From Sarcocystis neurona (Eukaryota > Apicomplexa > Conoidasida > Eucoccidiorida > Sarcocystidae), in assembly GCA_000727475.1 (NCBI GenBank), contig KL647289.1:4716019-4780018 (forward strand): DNA of 64,000 nt, given 5' to 3'. Shown in pieces: positions 10,578 through 22,327 of the stretch. Within the stretch, counting starts at the first letter, position 1. Every line of letters starts with the position of its first letter. A program made the position numbers and the translations under genes. The notes beneath the pieces are model-generated. The model made no database searches. It was not told the DNA's origin and saw only the letters and a program-made list of their open reading frames with translations.

Positions 10578-12783
10578 TGTTAGGCCGAGACCAGGTTGGT
10601 CTCCTGCCGTTCTACGTATTCAAGTAGCAGGTAGAGTCCACGATTGGTGCCTGTGCTCAGACAAAGCGAGTTCAAGCAGTTTGCACGGTTAAACCTTCTG
10701 TCAGTCTAACCTAGATTCAGAGGTATTTGACTCTCTATGCCATCAGCAGTGACCCAGGTGTCAACATCGTCTTCTTGAAATTGCTGTACGCCGTGCACTA
10801 ACTCCACAGCTTGCATTCATTCTCTTGCGCTTTTACGTTGCCGCCGCTTTGCTACGTTTGTGCCTTCATTCACAATAAGTCTCGATAGTCGTACACCTAT
10901 ACGCCAACCCAGAACACTGTGAATGCATCCTATGTTGCGCGTCGCCACGTCTGCTGCGGGCTGCATCCAAGCGCTGTTCCAAATGGTGCTTCCCTGTTAT
11001 TGCATCGTGAGTCTGAATGGACACTACATAGAATGCCAGAACATCAGCGCGCTCTGTCCTAAACCATAACGACCGCATTGATCATTAACTCACAATCTGC
11101 AGGTTCCCTGGTATTGTATCGGGTGCAGCTGGATTTAAGCCCACAGGAAGCGCTAGACGGTGGCACTGCAAGCCCCGAAAACGCAGCTTGAGTGGGGGGA
11201 CATTTTGGAATCATATGCAGAGAGCGACTACGTCTGCAGGACCTGAACTGCACAGCAACACAGTCTGCTCGAAAGTTTGACTGCATACCCAGCAGAACGT
11301 CGCGTAACAAACGACTGGTGGATGTCTCCTGAAGTACATTCGGTTGTACATATCCGCCGTTTTTCTGGAAACAAGAGTCGAGCTATGGCACGTACTACTA
11401 AGAATTCGAATGACACTGTGCCGCTATATGCAGATGAAGAGCTGGATAGTAACCAGGCATCTTCGGTTTGAATAAATAGGACGTCGTATTTGTCGGACGG
11501 TACGAGTGCCATCCACGTGTGCCTGTCTCCTACAGAAGAATAATTTGTTTCTGCACGAAGAGCCATCTTCGTTTATTGCCAGTGCGGAATTTTCGCGGCC
11601 AGAGCTGCGGGAGAGTAACTGCACGCGGAACACAACAAGTAGTAGCACCTGCCACAGCGACAACACCGGCAGCAGTGACTCGTTAGTTGAGCATAGCATA
11701 AACGGTTATGTACAAACAGTTGACGCTGTCGTATTCGCTGGCGCTTCCAGCAGATGGCGCTAGCCATGTTTCAAAGCAATCTGCAACGACATGTGTACAC
11801 AGTTGCGCAGCCCAGCCTGCTTTGCATCAGGTCTGTCGACGCCACGTATAGTGGACGCCTCCTCCCACTAAGCTCCACGTACGATGTGCAGCTCACACAC
11901 ACTTCCCTGGTCCCTACTCACACACGGTTCTCTCGCGCCTCGCAGGAGTGCACAGCTCAAACGATGAACAAGGGAATCTATAGTAAAATGAAGTCTACCG
12001 AGCTTGACGCGATTGCGTTCGAGACACGTTCCCCGCCAAATTAGCTCGTCGCGTCTTTCACGTGTGCAACTGTCATTTCTGGCATCAGTAGTATAGCACC
12101 AAAAAGCAAGACGAACTCGCACACACAAGCTCTGCGCTGAGGTGGCAAATGGTACGCTGTTCTGCACTTTTGTGCTGAGTAATTTGTGGTTACTCTCTGC
12201 CTGCAGGAGGTACTCACTTTGACCAATCTGGACGCTCTACGTGATTTGTACTAGACGTGCCGCTGTTATGTGATTTCAAATGTTGATCGTGGAACTCCTG
12301 GACTGCAGTGTCCACTGTTGAATAATCGACGAAAGAAGTGCGAGTCCTGGTGGTCCTGCGGAAGTGACCATACTTTTTTTTGTACATCTATTTTTCGTCG
12401 TCGTTTGCCTGTTTCTCTACCAGACCTCTCTCAAGCCGATGCCATTCCTGCCAGCTGAACGGCATCACGCTTCGCATCCACCCGGAAAAAACACCTCTGG
12501 GTCTTCGAAAACGTTTTGTGGACTTCCCGCTGACTTGCATTCTGTCGTGTTGGAGTACGTTTACTGCGGCCGAAAATCCTCCTTGTAAATTCATCGCAAC
12601 CGTCCCGACGTCTTTCTTTCTGCAAAGCCGTTGTGCTCATAACGATCAGCAGTCAAATATATAGATACATCAAGCTTCTACAAAGTCAGGCTTCGGTGCC
12701 CACAAGCCAGATCGCTTTGCTACACGCGATCGTGAAATCTTCCCTTGTTCCAGTTGCCCTGGCAATGCTGCATTGCCCTCGCC
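10578..12783. other. Intergenic between divergent genes
   Basis: This 2.2-kb stretch separates the start of the minus-strand coiled-coil gene from the start of the plus-strand giant ORF, so it should contain both promoters and 5' UTRs. Short plus-strand ORFs at 11277-12044 are compositionally plausible as coding but lack linked splice sites. No TATA-like or other named element can be supported. Confidence 0.5.
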
Positions 12784-15700
12784 ATGGAGACAGTCATCAC
12801 ACAGGAAGCGTGTCGCAGTGCATTTCGCAAGACGACGCGGGTCTATGCCATCGAAGCTCCTGACGCGCCTCCGGGTTCCCAACAAACTGAACTCTTTTCC
12901 ACTTGTGTCGTCTCCAAATTTCGTGGTTTACCAGTATCAACAACTTCTGCTGTGAAACCGTGTGTGTCCGACGACGAAAAAACGCACAGCGTCAACGCGG
13001 ACAGCTTCCGTGGCGCCAACTTTGGGCAGAAAGACTGCCTCAACCTCGCCTCTTCCCCAGAGTCTTCCGCTTTTTCTCTTCGTAACTGTGAACCCTCGCA
13101 AGTGAAAAGGCAAGACCAGTCAACGATTTTTGAAGGCTCCGCTCCTTCCTGCTCCTCTGCGTCTATCGTGAAGACATCTTCCGAGCGTGGAGTCCCCGAG
13201 GGCTTCTCCGCGCGAAGGAAATTTCTCCTGTCTGCATTGCCTCCGCGTAGCACGTCTGTGACTGAACGCACCGGCAGGAGTGGACGCAGTCCTCAGAAAA
13301 GCGCCGCGTCTGGTTCTCTGACTTGCCGAATAAGTGGAGGACATTCTCAGACAAGACCTCAAGCTCACCTCCTGCCTTCTATGCAGAGTTATGGTTCTTC
13401 ACACTATTCACCTATCCCCGCATACACCGAAGATACGGTCAGTTCTGGCTGGCGGAGGAGACTGCGGACGCACGTTGTTCGGCGACCGCCCGCGTGCTCA
13501 GATGAACTTGCTCCCTCATTCTCGAGTTGGAGCGAAACTGCTGCCACCGCAAGCGGGATGCAGAAGGAGAGGCAAAAGCTTGTTCTCGTCGGTGCGTTGC
13601 CCGAAGATGTTGCGGTCGAAGCGTTGCGACCCCGAGGTAACAGGTCAGGTCGGCCATCCAGCCTTCTTGCACCTGCTTCTTCCGCCTCATGCGGTGGTGT
13701 TACACAGTCCTCTGGCGCCAAGGTGTGTCTTTCGCACTCCTCATCGCCAAAACTCGTCTGCACAAACGAGGCTGTCTCTGAACCGGCTACGCGCACTTCT
13801 CCTGAATACACACAACAGTTTCCGAGGGGTAGTGCCGCAACGAACATTCGGACCACTGGCTCAAGTGCTCGCACCTACACAACTAGCAACAGCACTGACA
13901 GCCAAAGTGAAGCCATAAGTGCCTGCCACGAGAACGGCAATGCAGACTGCAGGAGCGGCGCCAGCACAATAAACAGTTCCAGCAAGACGCTAGCAGCAAC
14001 CGATAACAATGACAAAAGTGTAATAAGCAGCTTTTCAGATTCTGCGCTGCGGGTGCCACTGGAGTCAATCTCGCTGTCATCCCCCTCGCGCCTGATCTCC
14101 GCGAAAGACAAACAAGCACGCGTTCTTTCCCCCCTACAACTACACACGACTTCGTGTTTGAAGAATGATGAATCCAGTTTGAAAAACATCCCGTCGCAAA
14201 CGGGCTCGTGCGCGTCGACGCCGGATGCATTATCCACAGGTGGAGAGCGAAAGATAGACATCCAGAGTGAACAGTCACATCGCACAGTCGTTCCATTGTC
14301 TCTTCCTGCAAGAAGTACTCTCGGCGGATCGGCCATCCAGAGAAAGGAACATCAAGTCAACCTGAAACAACATTCCGCGGGACTGCGAGAAGATATGCAG
14401 CACACTCGCCAGGAAAAACAGCCTCTTGCGCAGCAATCAGAGGCCTCCACGTCTGGGTGCGACACTCCTGTTCTGCAACAGAAGACGGTAGATCTCACTA
14501 ATAGAGCTCAGGTGGCTGAAGAAGACCAAGAATGCGAGGGTGCCACACCCCGGCGTGCAGGTGTTACTACCTTTTTGCACATGCAACCAGAAAATCCGTG
14601 CGAGAAACCTTCGCAGCAAAACGACTCTGCGGACCAACCAACAGTTGCAGCAAATCACTTACCTAGTCCGCCTGGTTCCCTCCTAGTGCAACAAGTAAGT
14701 TACGTTCAACGCCCGATGATGCCTCCTCCGTCACCTCCTCGCTTCCTCATCCCCCTGCGCTACCGTCTTCCTCTTCGACCAGCACAACCTCTGCTGCCAG
14801 AAGGAGAAAATTTTTCCTGGGATGACGAAGAGCGCAACGCTCGCCCTGGAGTGGAACTCGCTTCGCTGGACTCCGGTACACTTCACTCTCAGGTCGATGA
14901 TCTACAGGGAAGGTCATGCGGCGCCCTTAGTCAGGCTGCATTCACAGGGTCCGACACTACGCTGACCTGCGCAATTAAAAAAGTAGGTGCTGAGGTGCGA
15001 GCACCGTGTGCAGAAACAATATCCTGCAACTTCCGTGGAACAGGAGGCCCTGCTAGAGCTTCTGCTACTGGAAAGCCTAGTGCTGTTTTCAGTGAGGTTG
15101 TCTCAACGCCGCACTCCGCAAGAGACACGAATTTCAACATCATCAGTATATTTCAACGGTGCTCCGCCGAACTGAAACCCCGTGCTTGTCTTTCTTACCA
15201 AAGAAGCTCGAGCGAGGAAGGTTCGAACGCGCTGTCCCGCGTGCAGCAACTACAGGAGCAGCCTCTGGTTGACCACGCGGATCACTCGTCCACAGTAAAC
15301 GAAGAAGGCGCTAGTAAGCGCAACTCATATCAGAGGAGTGTTCCTGAAGCAGTAGGGGGTGATGGGTACGCTTCTGTCACTGATTTCGAAGTACGCAGCG
15401 CGGGTCACTTTGCAGCGCCGCAGTCGATGACTGCAGCAATACCGCAGCCTCGCAGCCTTACTCCACCTGCTCACAACACTTCTGACATTTTCCCAGGTAC
15501 CCCAGATGATGAACCCTCTCAAAAAGGGCAGAGTAAACCACCGTGTCTCTGCGCAGTGCATGTCGCAGGGGAAAGCAAAAGGGAAAACTCGCGGGCGCTG
15601 ACCTCAGTTAAACTTCTCTCTCCTGAGTTCCTTTTACCTCACGCAGGTGCGGCCACACGACAGGCGAATAATGACAAAGGAACACCAGCGGCAGCCGGTG

Positions 15701-18700
15701 ACAATACTATATCTCGACTTGCACAATATTTAAATCTCTCACCAAGGTCACGTTACAACGAGGGGTGTTCCTCCTCCCCTTCTTTGTTTCCCCAGCAAGT
15801 TCTGCAGAAGGCTCGACCGAGGCAGAGGAGACACTGTGTTGAAACGCAGTCGCTGCCTGCGTCGCCCACCTCCCTGTCTTGCACAAGACAACACCAACAG
15901 AAGTGGCCAAATAGTACGGCAGAACTCCCTGGAAAGAAGCCGAACTTCACACGTCTACAGCGCAGCGTTTCAAAAGACAGCGCTGCATGTACTCAGTGTC
16001 GTGAAGTCACGCCCTCCTTCAGCACGCTGAGAAAAGATAATGAATCGGTGAACTACAAGCATTGTGGCGCATGGAAGCCGCGGGGTTTCCAGGATGAACA
16101 AAACGCAGACCGTTTTGATCAACGCCAGCTTTGGGCGTCCGAAAGCTGTTGCCGTATGCGTCCTTGCGAAAACGGCGAAAGATTCGGTATCTATACGCCT
16201 CTCCTCTCCAGAGCGCCTACGTCGTCTCCGCACACCGCCCTTCCGTCGAAGAAATCGAACCCCTCTCTTCTGCTGCCAATATCTTGGGGCCAAGACCTGC
16301 GTCCCTGTTTTCACAAACGAGCGTGTTCCTCCCTTTGTGGCCGGCAACCATGTGCCGACACGCATTCAAGCGTTTCCCCAATTCATCCGTCTACTGGATC
16401 AGAAATAGCACCATGGGGAAGTGTGGTCGGGTACACCCTTTGTCCGGCTGCTCGGTCTGTCACTCTACAGTCTCGTAGCAAGCCACATGAGACATCGCAG
16501 CAGCGATATCTCCCAGATGAAGCACATCCAGTCACCGAACTGACTGAAAGCAAGCCCTTGCCCCTGTCTCACCCCACGCACTGCACGTTCCAGAGTTCAA
16601 CACAAGAAGGAGGCGGCAGCAACGGCTCCACCACGACTCACTTGCAGTCCGCTGTCGCTGCAAATGCTGTCACAACCCTTTCGCGGGATGAGCTTCCGCG
16701 TGTTCATGTCGGACACCTTGTGGAAGGAGTGGAGGCACCGCAGGCCTCGGCTGTCGCATTTGGCGCCTCTGCGGGCCCAGGTCTTGTCGTATCAAAGACG
16801 TGTCCTGCGCAACAATCCGTGGCGACAGGGGGAGATAAATCGACCCTTCACGTATCAGGTGCACAACGGCAGGTCTCTACATTGATAAGCGAGGACAGAG
16901 TAGAAATGACTCAGTTCCCCGGTAGCAGTGAAAGGTGTCCTTCTTCCCTTTCGAGTTCTAGCGAGACATTTCGGCGTAAAACTTCAAAAAGGAAACTGAG
17001 GCCTAGAAAGGCGAGGTCAGTTCACAACCACGTCCATATCCGGGTCTCTCTTTGGAAAGCTTTACAAGAAGAAATTATAGCCCTGGTGCAGTCTGCTCCT
17101 TTACATGCAGCAGTTGGCTCAGAGAAAATTTCCTCTTCCGTTCCGCTGCAGTGCGCTCGCTCTAAATCTTTTCGCGATCTAGAACCACAAGAAAGGAAAT
17201 CTGAGCAAGCAGCACTTTACTGTCGTGTAGCAACTAACCGTTCTGAAGAATTATTTACAATCCCCGACAGTCCTCTCCAGTGCGCCAGGCATACTTGTTG
17301 GAGCTACTCCGAAGGTCCGCTTGTGGGGGAGGGTCAAAAGCAACATCACGCCTGTAACCCTGTGCACAAATCCACTTGCTTATCGTCCTCCTCTTTGGCA
17401 AAGACCGACGCGCGAAATGGCGGAGGCGAACTTGACGGAGAGACGGCGGCAATCAAGAACAGTGAAAGAGTGGAAGAGAGAGGGAAAATCCGCAATACGT
17501 GTGCCTGCAGCGTTATACATAGCGCAGGAGAGGCGGTATCCAAATGGAACAGGGGCCTCTGCGATAGGGACTATCTAGCGGAGGGCACGCAGGACACTTC
17601 GCAAACAATGAGTTCTGAAGAAGCTGCAGAAGATGAAATTCACCATGTTTACTCGAATGACTGCAGTGCTGAAAGCATAACTCGAAATCTGCCGACAGGT
17701 TCTGCCTCCGACTTAGCCGACTCTCCGGCTGCAGGTACCGATGCAGGCAGAAGAGAATGGAATGGTCGAGCGCCGGCAGGTGGCAGGAATGGCGGTGCCG
17801 ACCCCAGGCTCTCGTCCAGAAGACGAAAATGTTCACGTATAGAGGAAGGCACTACCAGTTTCCGTAAGAAACATCTGCAGCGTCATCACAACATCTATAA
17901 AGAGCAGCAGAAGACGAGCGGATGTGAGTTGTTATGCAGTACATCCAGTCCCTGGAAGTCCTCTGCCACGTGCAAGCACGGAGAGCAGAGGAGGAAAGAC
18001 TGCAACTGCAGTTCCTTTCGTGAATCTCGTGACCCACCAGCTCCTGGTGTGGATCTGACAGGGACCGCCAATCCGTCAGAGCTCTCGCGGCGACGTCAGA
18101 CGTCCACCTCCGCACAGGTGCGACGTCTTGCTGAGCAGCTCCACAATAGTGTGTACAGCGACACCAAGAAGAAGGTACTGTCCTCCTTCGCGACAAAACC
18201 GAGTCTCCATGACAGAATCGGGCAGGTGCAGAAAGCATACACCACTTTACGAGACAAGCAGCAGGCGAGTGCTCATCAAAGGGAAACGGCCAACGCTACA
18301 ATCATAGAAAGTAGAATGCGGTGTGTTCGGCCGTCTGCTACGTCACTTGCCACAGTCAACAGCCACCGAAAGGTACGAAATGATATCCATTCAGGAAGTC
18401 GCAAAGGGGATCAGCGGACGCGCCAACAAATTGACGAGGACATCCTGTGCTACCGTGAGTCAGCGCCCGACAACCAGGAACCTATCCGTCCGGGCTCCCC
18501 CTTCAGTCCGATGCCACCTTGCAACTTGATGCATGACAACGAAGGGCGGCGCTTCACAAGCGGCTTCGTCGTTGAATGCCACAAAGATATACAACACAGC
18601 GACAGCATCCTACCGGAGGAGACAGTTCATGCCAACGGAGGCTTTGAAGAGGCCGCCCAACACTTCATTACTGCGGCCGGCCGATGCAGCTCCGCCGCCT

Positions 18701-21080
18701 ACACGGTGGACACAGGACGAATTGATTTTACGAAGCAAGTGGCAGATGTGTCGGCTGACCAACTGTATTATAATAGAGACGTGAGTGCTGGTACAGCATC
18801 CGTTGTTGCGCTGGAACTCTACTACGGCGATGTGTGCTTCATCGCCGGCGCGAAACTGAAGCAGTTACGATGGTGCAAAGTGACGCATCTACCGCCGCAC
18901 ATGTGCGTCAGGGACTGGGCTCAAATCCTGTGTACGCGTGCGCAGATCATCTTCACACATTCTCATGAGAAGATTTGAAAAAAATGTGTCAATGAGAAGC
19001 GTGCAGTGCCGGAGTGAATTCGAAAGGACGTGAAAAAGATGGTGGCTCCGCCAGTCCGTTGCATTGCGAGTGTCTTAATCTACTGATCCATGCAGGGCTC
19101 TTGCAGCGCACTAAAACTTCAGATGAACCAAGACCGTCAGCTGCGTGTCAGCAGAGATGGAACTCGCCCTACTGACGAGCCAGGAAGGCGTAAGCACCGC
19201 ACGAAGAGTTCACCCTCACATACGAACAGGGTGCTCTCGCGAGAAACCGGCCAGCCGCACTGTGACTGCTGCAGCGGGAGCCCTTCTCAAGCGTCCTCAA
19301 GCATCAATATGGTTATCGTAAGCAGCAACGGCAAATGGGGACGCACTCAGGCCGCCTCTTCACCGCTCTGGTCGCAGTGCAGGCAGGAACGGTCGAGCGT
19401 AGAGCAGAATAGCGACATCTGTCAAAGACTTTACTGCAAGGAAGGTAGCGCCCCGAACAGCGACTGTGACAGAGCAGGGCTGGAAGATGAATTTGTCGCG
19501 CAGAACACAGTAAGCATCCCCAGTGCAAGAAGGTGGCGTTTCTGTGCAGCAGGCGGCTGCCGTCTTACTTGGGTGTCTATCCGAACGGGAAGAGACGGCC
19601 CTTATATACAGTGAGACGACATTATGAACGCAGTTGCAAACGTACGTTGCAGAGCACGAACTACCACATTAGGGCTGGATCCAGGTGGTAGAAGCTCTTT
19701 GTACGGTAATTCACGAAGTAAAAAGGGTTGTGGGACGTGTGCTTGAGCTTCAACTCTTTTTAAAAACAAATTCGAAGTGAAGCACTGGTGAATGCTTGCT
19801 GTGCGGTCTCCGACAGGGTGGTCACTCGGTGTGGCATATGTCACCTCAGGTCGTGCAACTCGGGGGTCCATCTGTGGCTAGCAAGGACGCTGAGCCCCCA
19901 AATGCAACGGAACAGTGCGCAAGTACGCAGGAACGATTGCCACTCGCGGAGAAGCATGCTCCGTTGGAGTGCCCGGAAGAGGAAAACTCTTGTTTCCCTG
20001 GGCATACGAGAAAGCCGGATGAAGATCACGGGGTTGAGTGGGAGACTCTGCCCTTCCACGCCGACTTTGGTAATACCTCTCAGTCTCGCCCATGTGCCGC
20101 ATTTTCCTTCGTCCACTTGTGACGAGCACGGATCTTGCTAGTATCCATTCCTGCTCTGCCGCCGACTTGTAGCGCAGCGCGACTTTTGTGCCGACGAGGT
20201 TTTTAAAATTCTTCGCTTGCTTTACCATTTCTCCTCAAATACATTGCGTCTTATGTCACCAGGTCCGAACGGAAGTTTCTCTACAGGTGACACGTCGAAG
20301 ACTCCTGCAAAAAAATTCTTCTCTAATCCAGGACACGAATCTGTAAAAGGCCGCACCTCAGGTGAAATTGGAGCGGTTAACGCAAACCCACGAAGCGTCG
20401 GTGGTTTGACCCTGTGTTGTGGGACGTCGTTGTTGGGAGTTTCTCACGGAAAACATGGCAAGAGACGCAAAGAAGAAGCTGTAAGTCTAGAGCCGCTGAG
20501 CCCTTCGCTGGATTATGGTGGTGCTCGACCTGAATGCAGAACACGTGTGCACCCGGCCAAAAGCGAGCAGTCGCCTGTTGACGGAACGCCTGCCGCTGAA
20601 CCGCAAACCGAATCTCCGCCTGACTCAGAGCCATTAATCAACTTCCAAGCAGATGGCAATCGTAGCCGGTTTGCACACAGGATGAGCCAGTTTTCTACTC
20701 AGACTGACGAGAACAGTCACGGGACGCGCTCAGAAGAAGAAATTCGTTTTCCTTTAGATTCTCCCGGCAACCACAATTTTTACTCAAGTGACAATCTTCC
20801 CGCTCAAGATGGTCAGCCAGGCAGAAGCCGTGATTTGTCATCTACTAGTTGTGCTCACCACTTTTTAGGGAAGAACAGATGCGAACGGACGGCTGCAGAG
20901 AGCCGATACGTAGAGTGCACGCGATCATCCCTTTCGAAGATGGAGATGTTGCTTAAAAAGATTGCATTGCTCCGGACAGCTGTCAAGCAGAAAGAGAGTG
21001 TTTCTCTGCCAGACGGAGCTGCGCAAGGAGACAATGAAGCGGCGTTTGGCGACACTGTGTCACCTTTGCCTGATCTGTAA
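12784..21080 (+). CDS. Very large low-complexity protein, about 2482 aa
   Basis: Function unknown. Exon 1 (12784-18780) is a 1999-codon open frame. The start is the first in-frame ATG, in a good context (ctcgccATGgag). Exon 1 ends at GAC|GTGAGT. Exons 2-4 are 19096-19509, 19850-20069 and 20263-21080. All junction phases agree (0, 0, 1), and each acceptor ends in CAG or CCAG. The product is dominated by Ser, Thr, Gln, Pro and Arg, with scattered Cys. It has a Pro-rich patch near residue 650 (MMPPPSPPRF), basic patches such as KRKLRPRKAR near residue 1405, and a short helical segment near the C-terminus (MEMLLKKIALLRTAVKQKE). No signal peptide, membrane segment or catalytic domain was seen. Such proteins are typical of coccidian genomes. 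The stop at 21080 is the natural end, but a weak donor overlaps it, so a further 3' exon is possible. Long antisense ORFs within exon 1 are shadows. Confidence 0.75.
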
Positions 21081-21886
21081 AAGGTTAAAATTTTGACGTG
21101 TCCGTTGCCTGGAATTAAGCCTGCACCAGCGCTAGCGCTGGGGCCGAAAACGACAAGAGAAGTGTGCGTACTCCATACAAACCGCCTCCAGCAGGCAGCT
21201 GCAAAAACAGCGTGCCGTGCTTTTCAATTATGGCCGGCAAATAAATTTAGAACGCGCACACGGACACACAAGGAAACGAGAACCGGGGGTTCGTAGCGCC
21301 CTAAGCGGGCTCTCCTGGACGCTAAAAGGTGAAAACACTTTACGCGAGACAGTAGGGCACAGAAACTGTTTTATGGATTGACAGAGCAGAGTGACATGCA
21401 AGCCCCTCGCGTGGCCGACGGCAGGACTCCGACAGAGAAGAGTATCGAAAGTCTAAAGTTTCGAGAGGCGCAGACGAAGTCTGAGTGCCCTACGAAACAT
21501 AAGATGTGCACAAGCAAGGACACTAATACTTCATATGATTAGGCAGCGGCCCTCTGGGAGTCGTCAAGCCACGGTTTGCAAGTGAAATCCTGACAGAAAA
21601 TGGAAAACGCTGTTACGAAGCGTGTGAGGTAGATGATGGCATTGTCATACACAGGAAGTGGCAGACGAAGAGAAATGTGTGCTTGTATTGGGGACTTGAG
21701 GAAGCTGGGACCAACGAGCCATTAGCGCCGCTGAAGTCGCAGGTGGTTCCCGCAGAAGCAACAAGTTCTACAGTGGTACTGGCGAAGAAGTCACGCTGAC
21801 GCTCGACGGCCGAGTGAGATGAACGGTAGGACACGTAAACAGCAATGTGACAGAGGAAAATGAAAGAACAAGGGGCACATACAGGA
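21081..21886. other. Intergenic, nothing seen
   Basis: This stretch follows the stop of the giant plus-strand gene. No supported coding exon, repeat or RNA gene was seen. The minus strand is open for about 120 codons across 21613-21975, but this is not joined to anything. Confidence 0.4.
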
Positions 21887-22327
21887 CTAGGGCAAAAAAG
21901 GGCAATTTCTGCTCTCCAAGATGGAACTGAAGGTAAAATCCACTTGAAGTATTTTGGTCGCAGTGCTAGGTGCACTGTGCTGGTTACCGGAGCCTGCAGT
22001 CATCGGGCAGGCCGCGACGCTTCAGTGCCGAAGGTCATTCAACGTCTACTACAGCAGGTCTGCAGCAACGTAGCGGTGCACACTTTCGTCGAAGTACTTT
22101 GATCTCAGCGCCACTTTAGTATCTCTGCATACTCTGAGAACGAAAGAGGCACCGAGCGGAAGCGGCCACTCAAAAAGCACGCAGTACAACAGAACACCAC
22201 CTAGCTTACCTTCAGTGATTCTGGCAAAAGAAACAGTCGACGTAATGCGGAAGGCCGTAGACTTGTGGAGTCTGCTCCGCCGCGCGGACAGGTTGTGTGT
22301 GGACTGTCTTCCGGTGCAAGCCAACAT
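21887..22327 (-). CDS. Candidate small mitochondrially targeted protein (74 aa)
   Basis: A two-exon model: 22327-22210 from an ATG to a strong donor (GAAG|GTAAGC), and 21993-21887 from a CTGCAG acceptor to TAG, with matching phase 1. The N-terminal 38 residues contain several Arg and Lys, many Ser/Thr and no acidic residue until ITEG, as in a mitochondrial presequence. The C-terminal half is unremarkable. Neither a domain nor a family is recognised. Both strands are loosely open around here, and an upstream minus-strand frame (22404-22777) could belong to the same gene, so the model is tentative. Confidence 0.3.

Noticed and set aside
12364..12588. 74-codon hydrophobic plus-strand frame
   Set aside because: There is no ATG at the start, and the hydrophobic stretch comes from a T-rich tract.
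13334..14336. Long antisense and alternative-frame ORFs inside the giant exon
   Set aside because: They are shadows produced by the low-complexity codon bias of the plus-strand coding exon.
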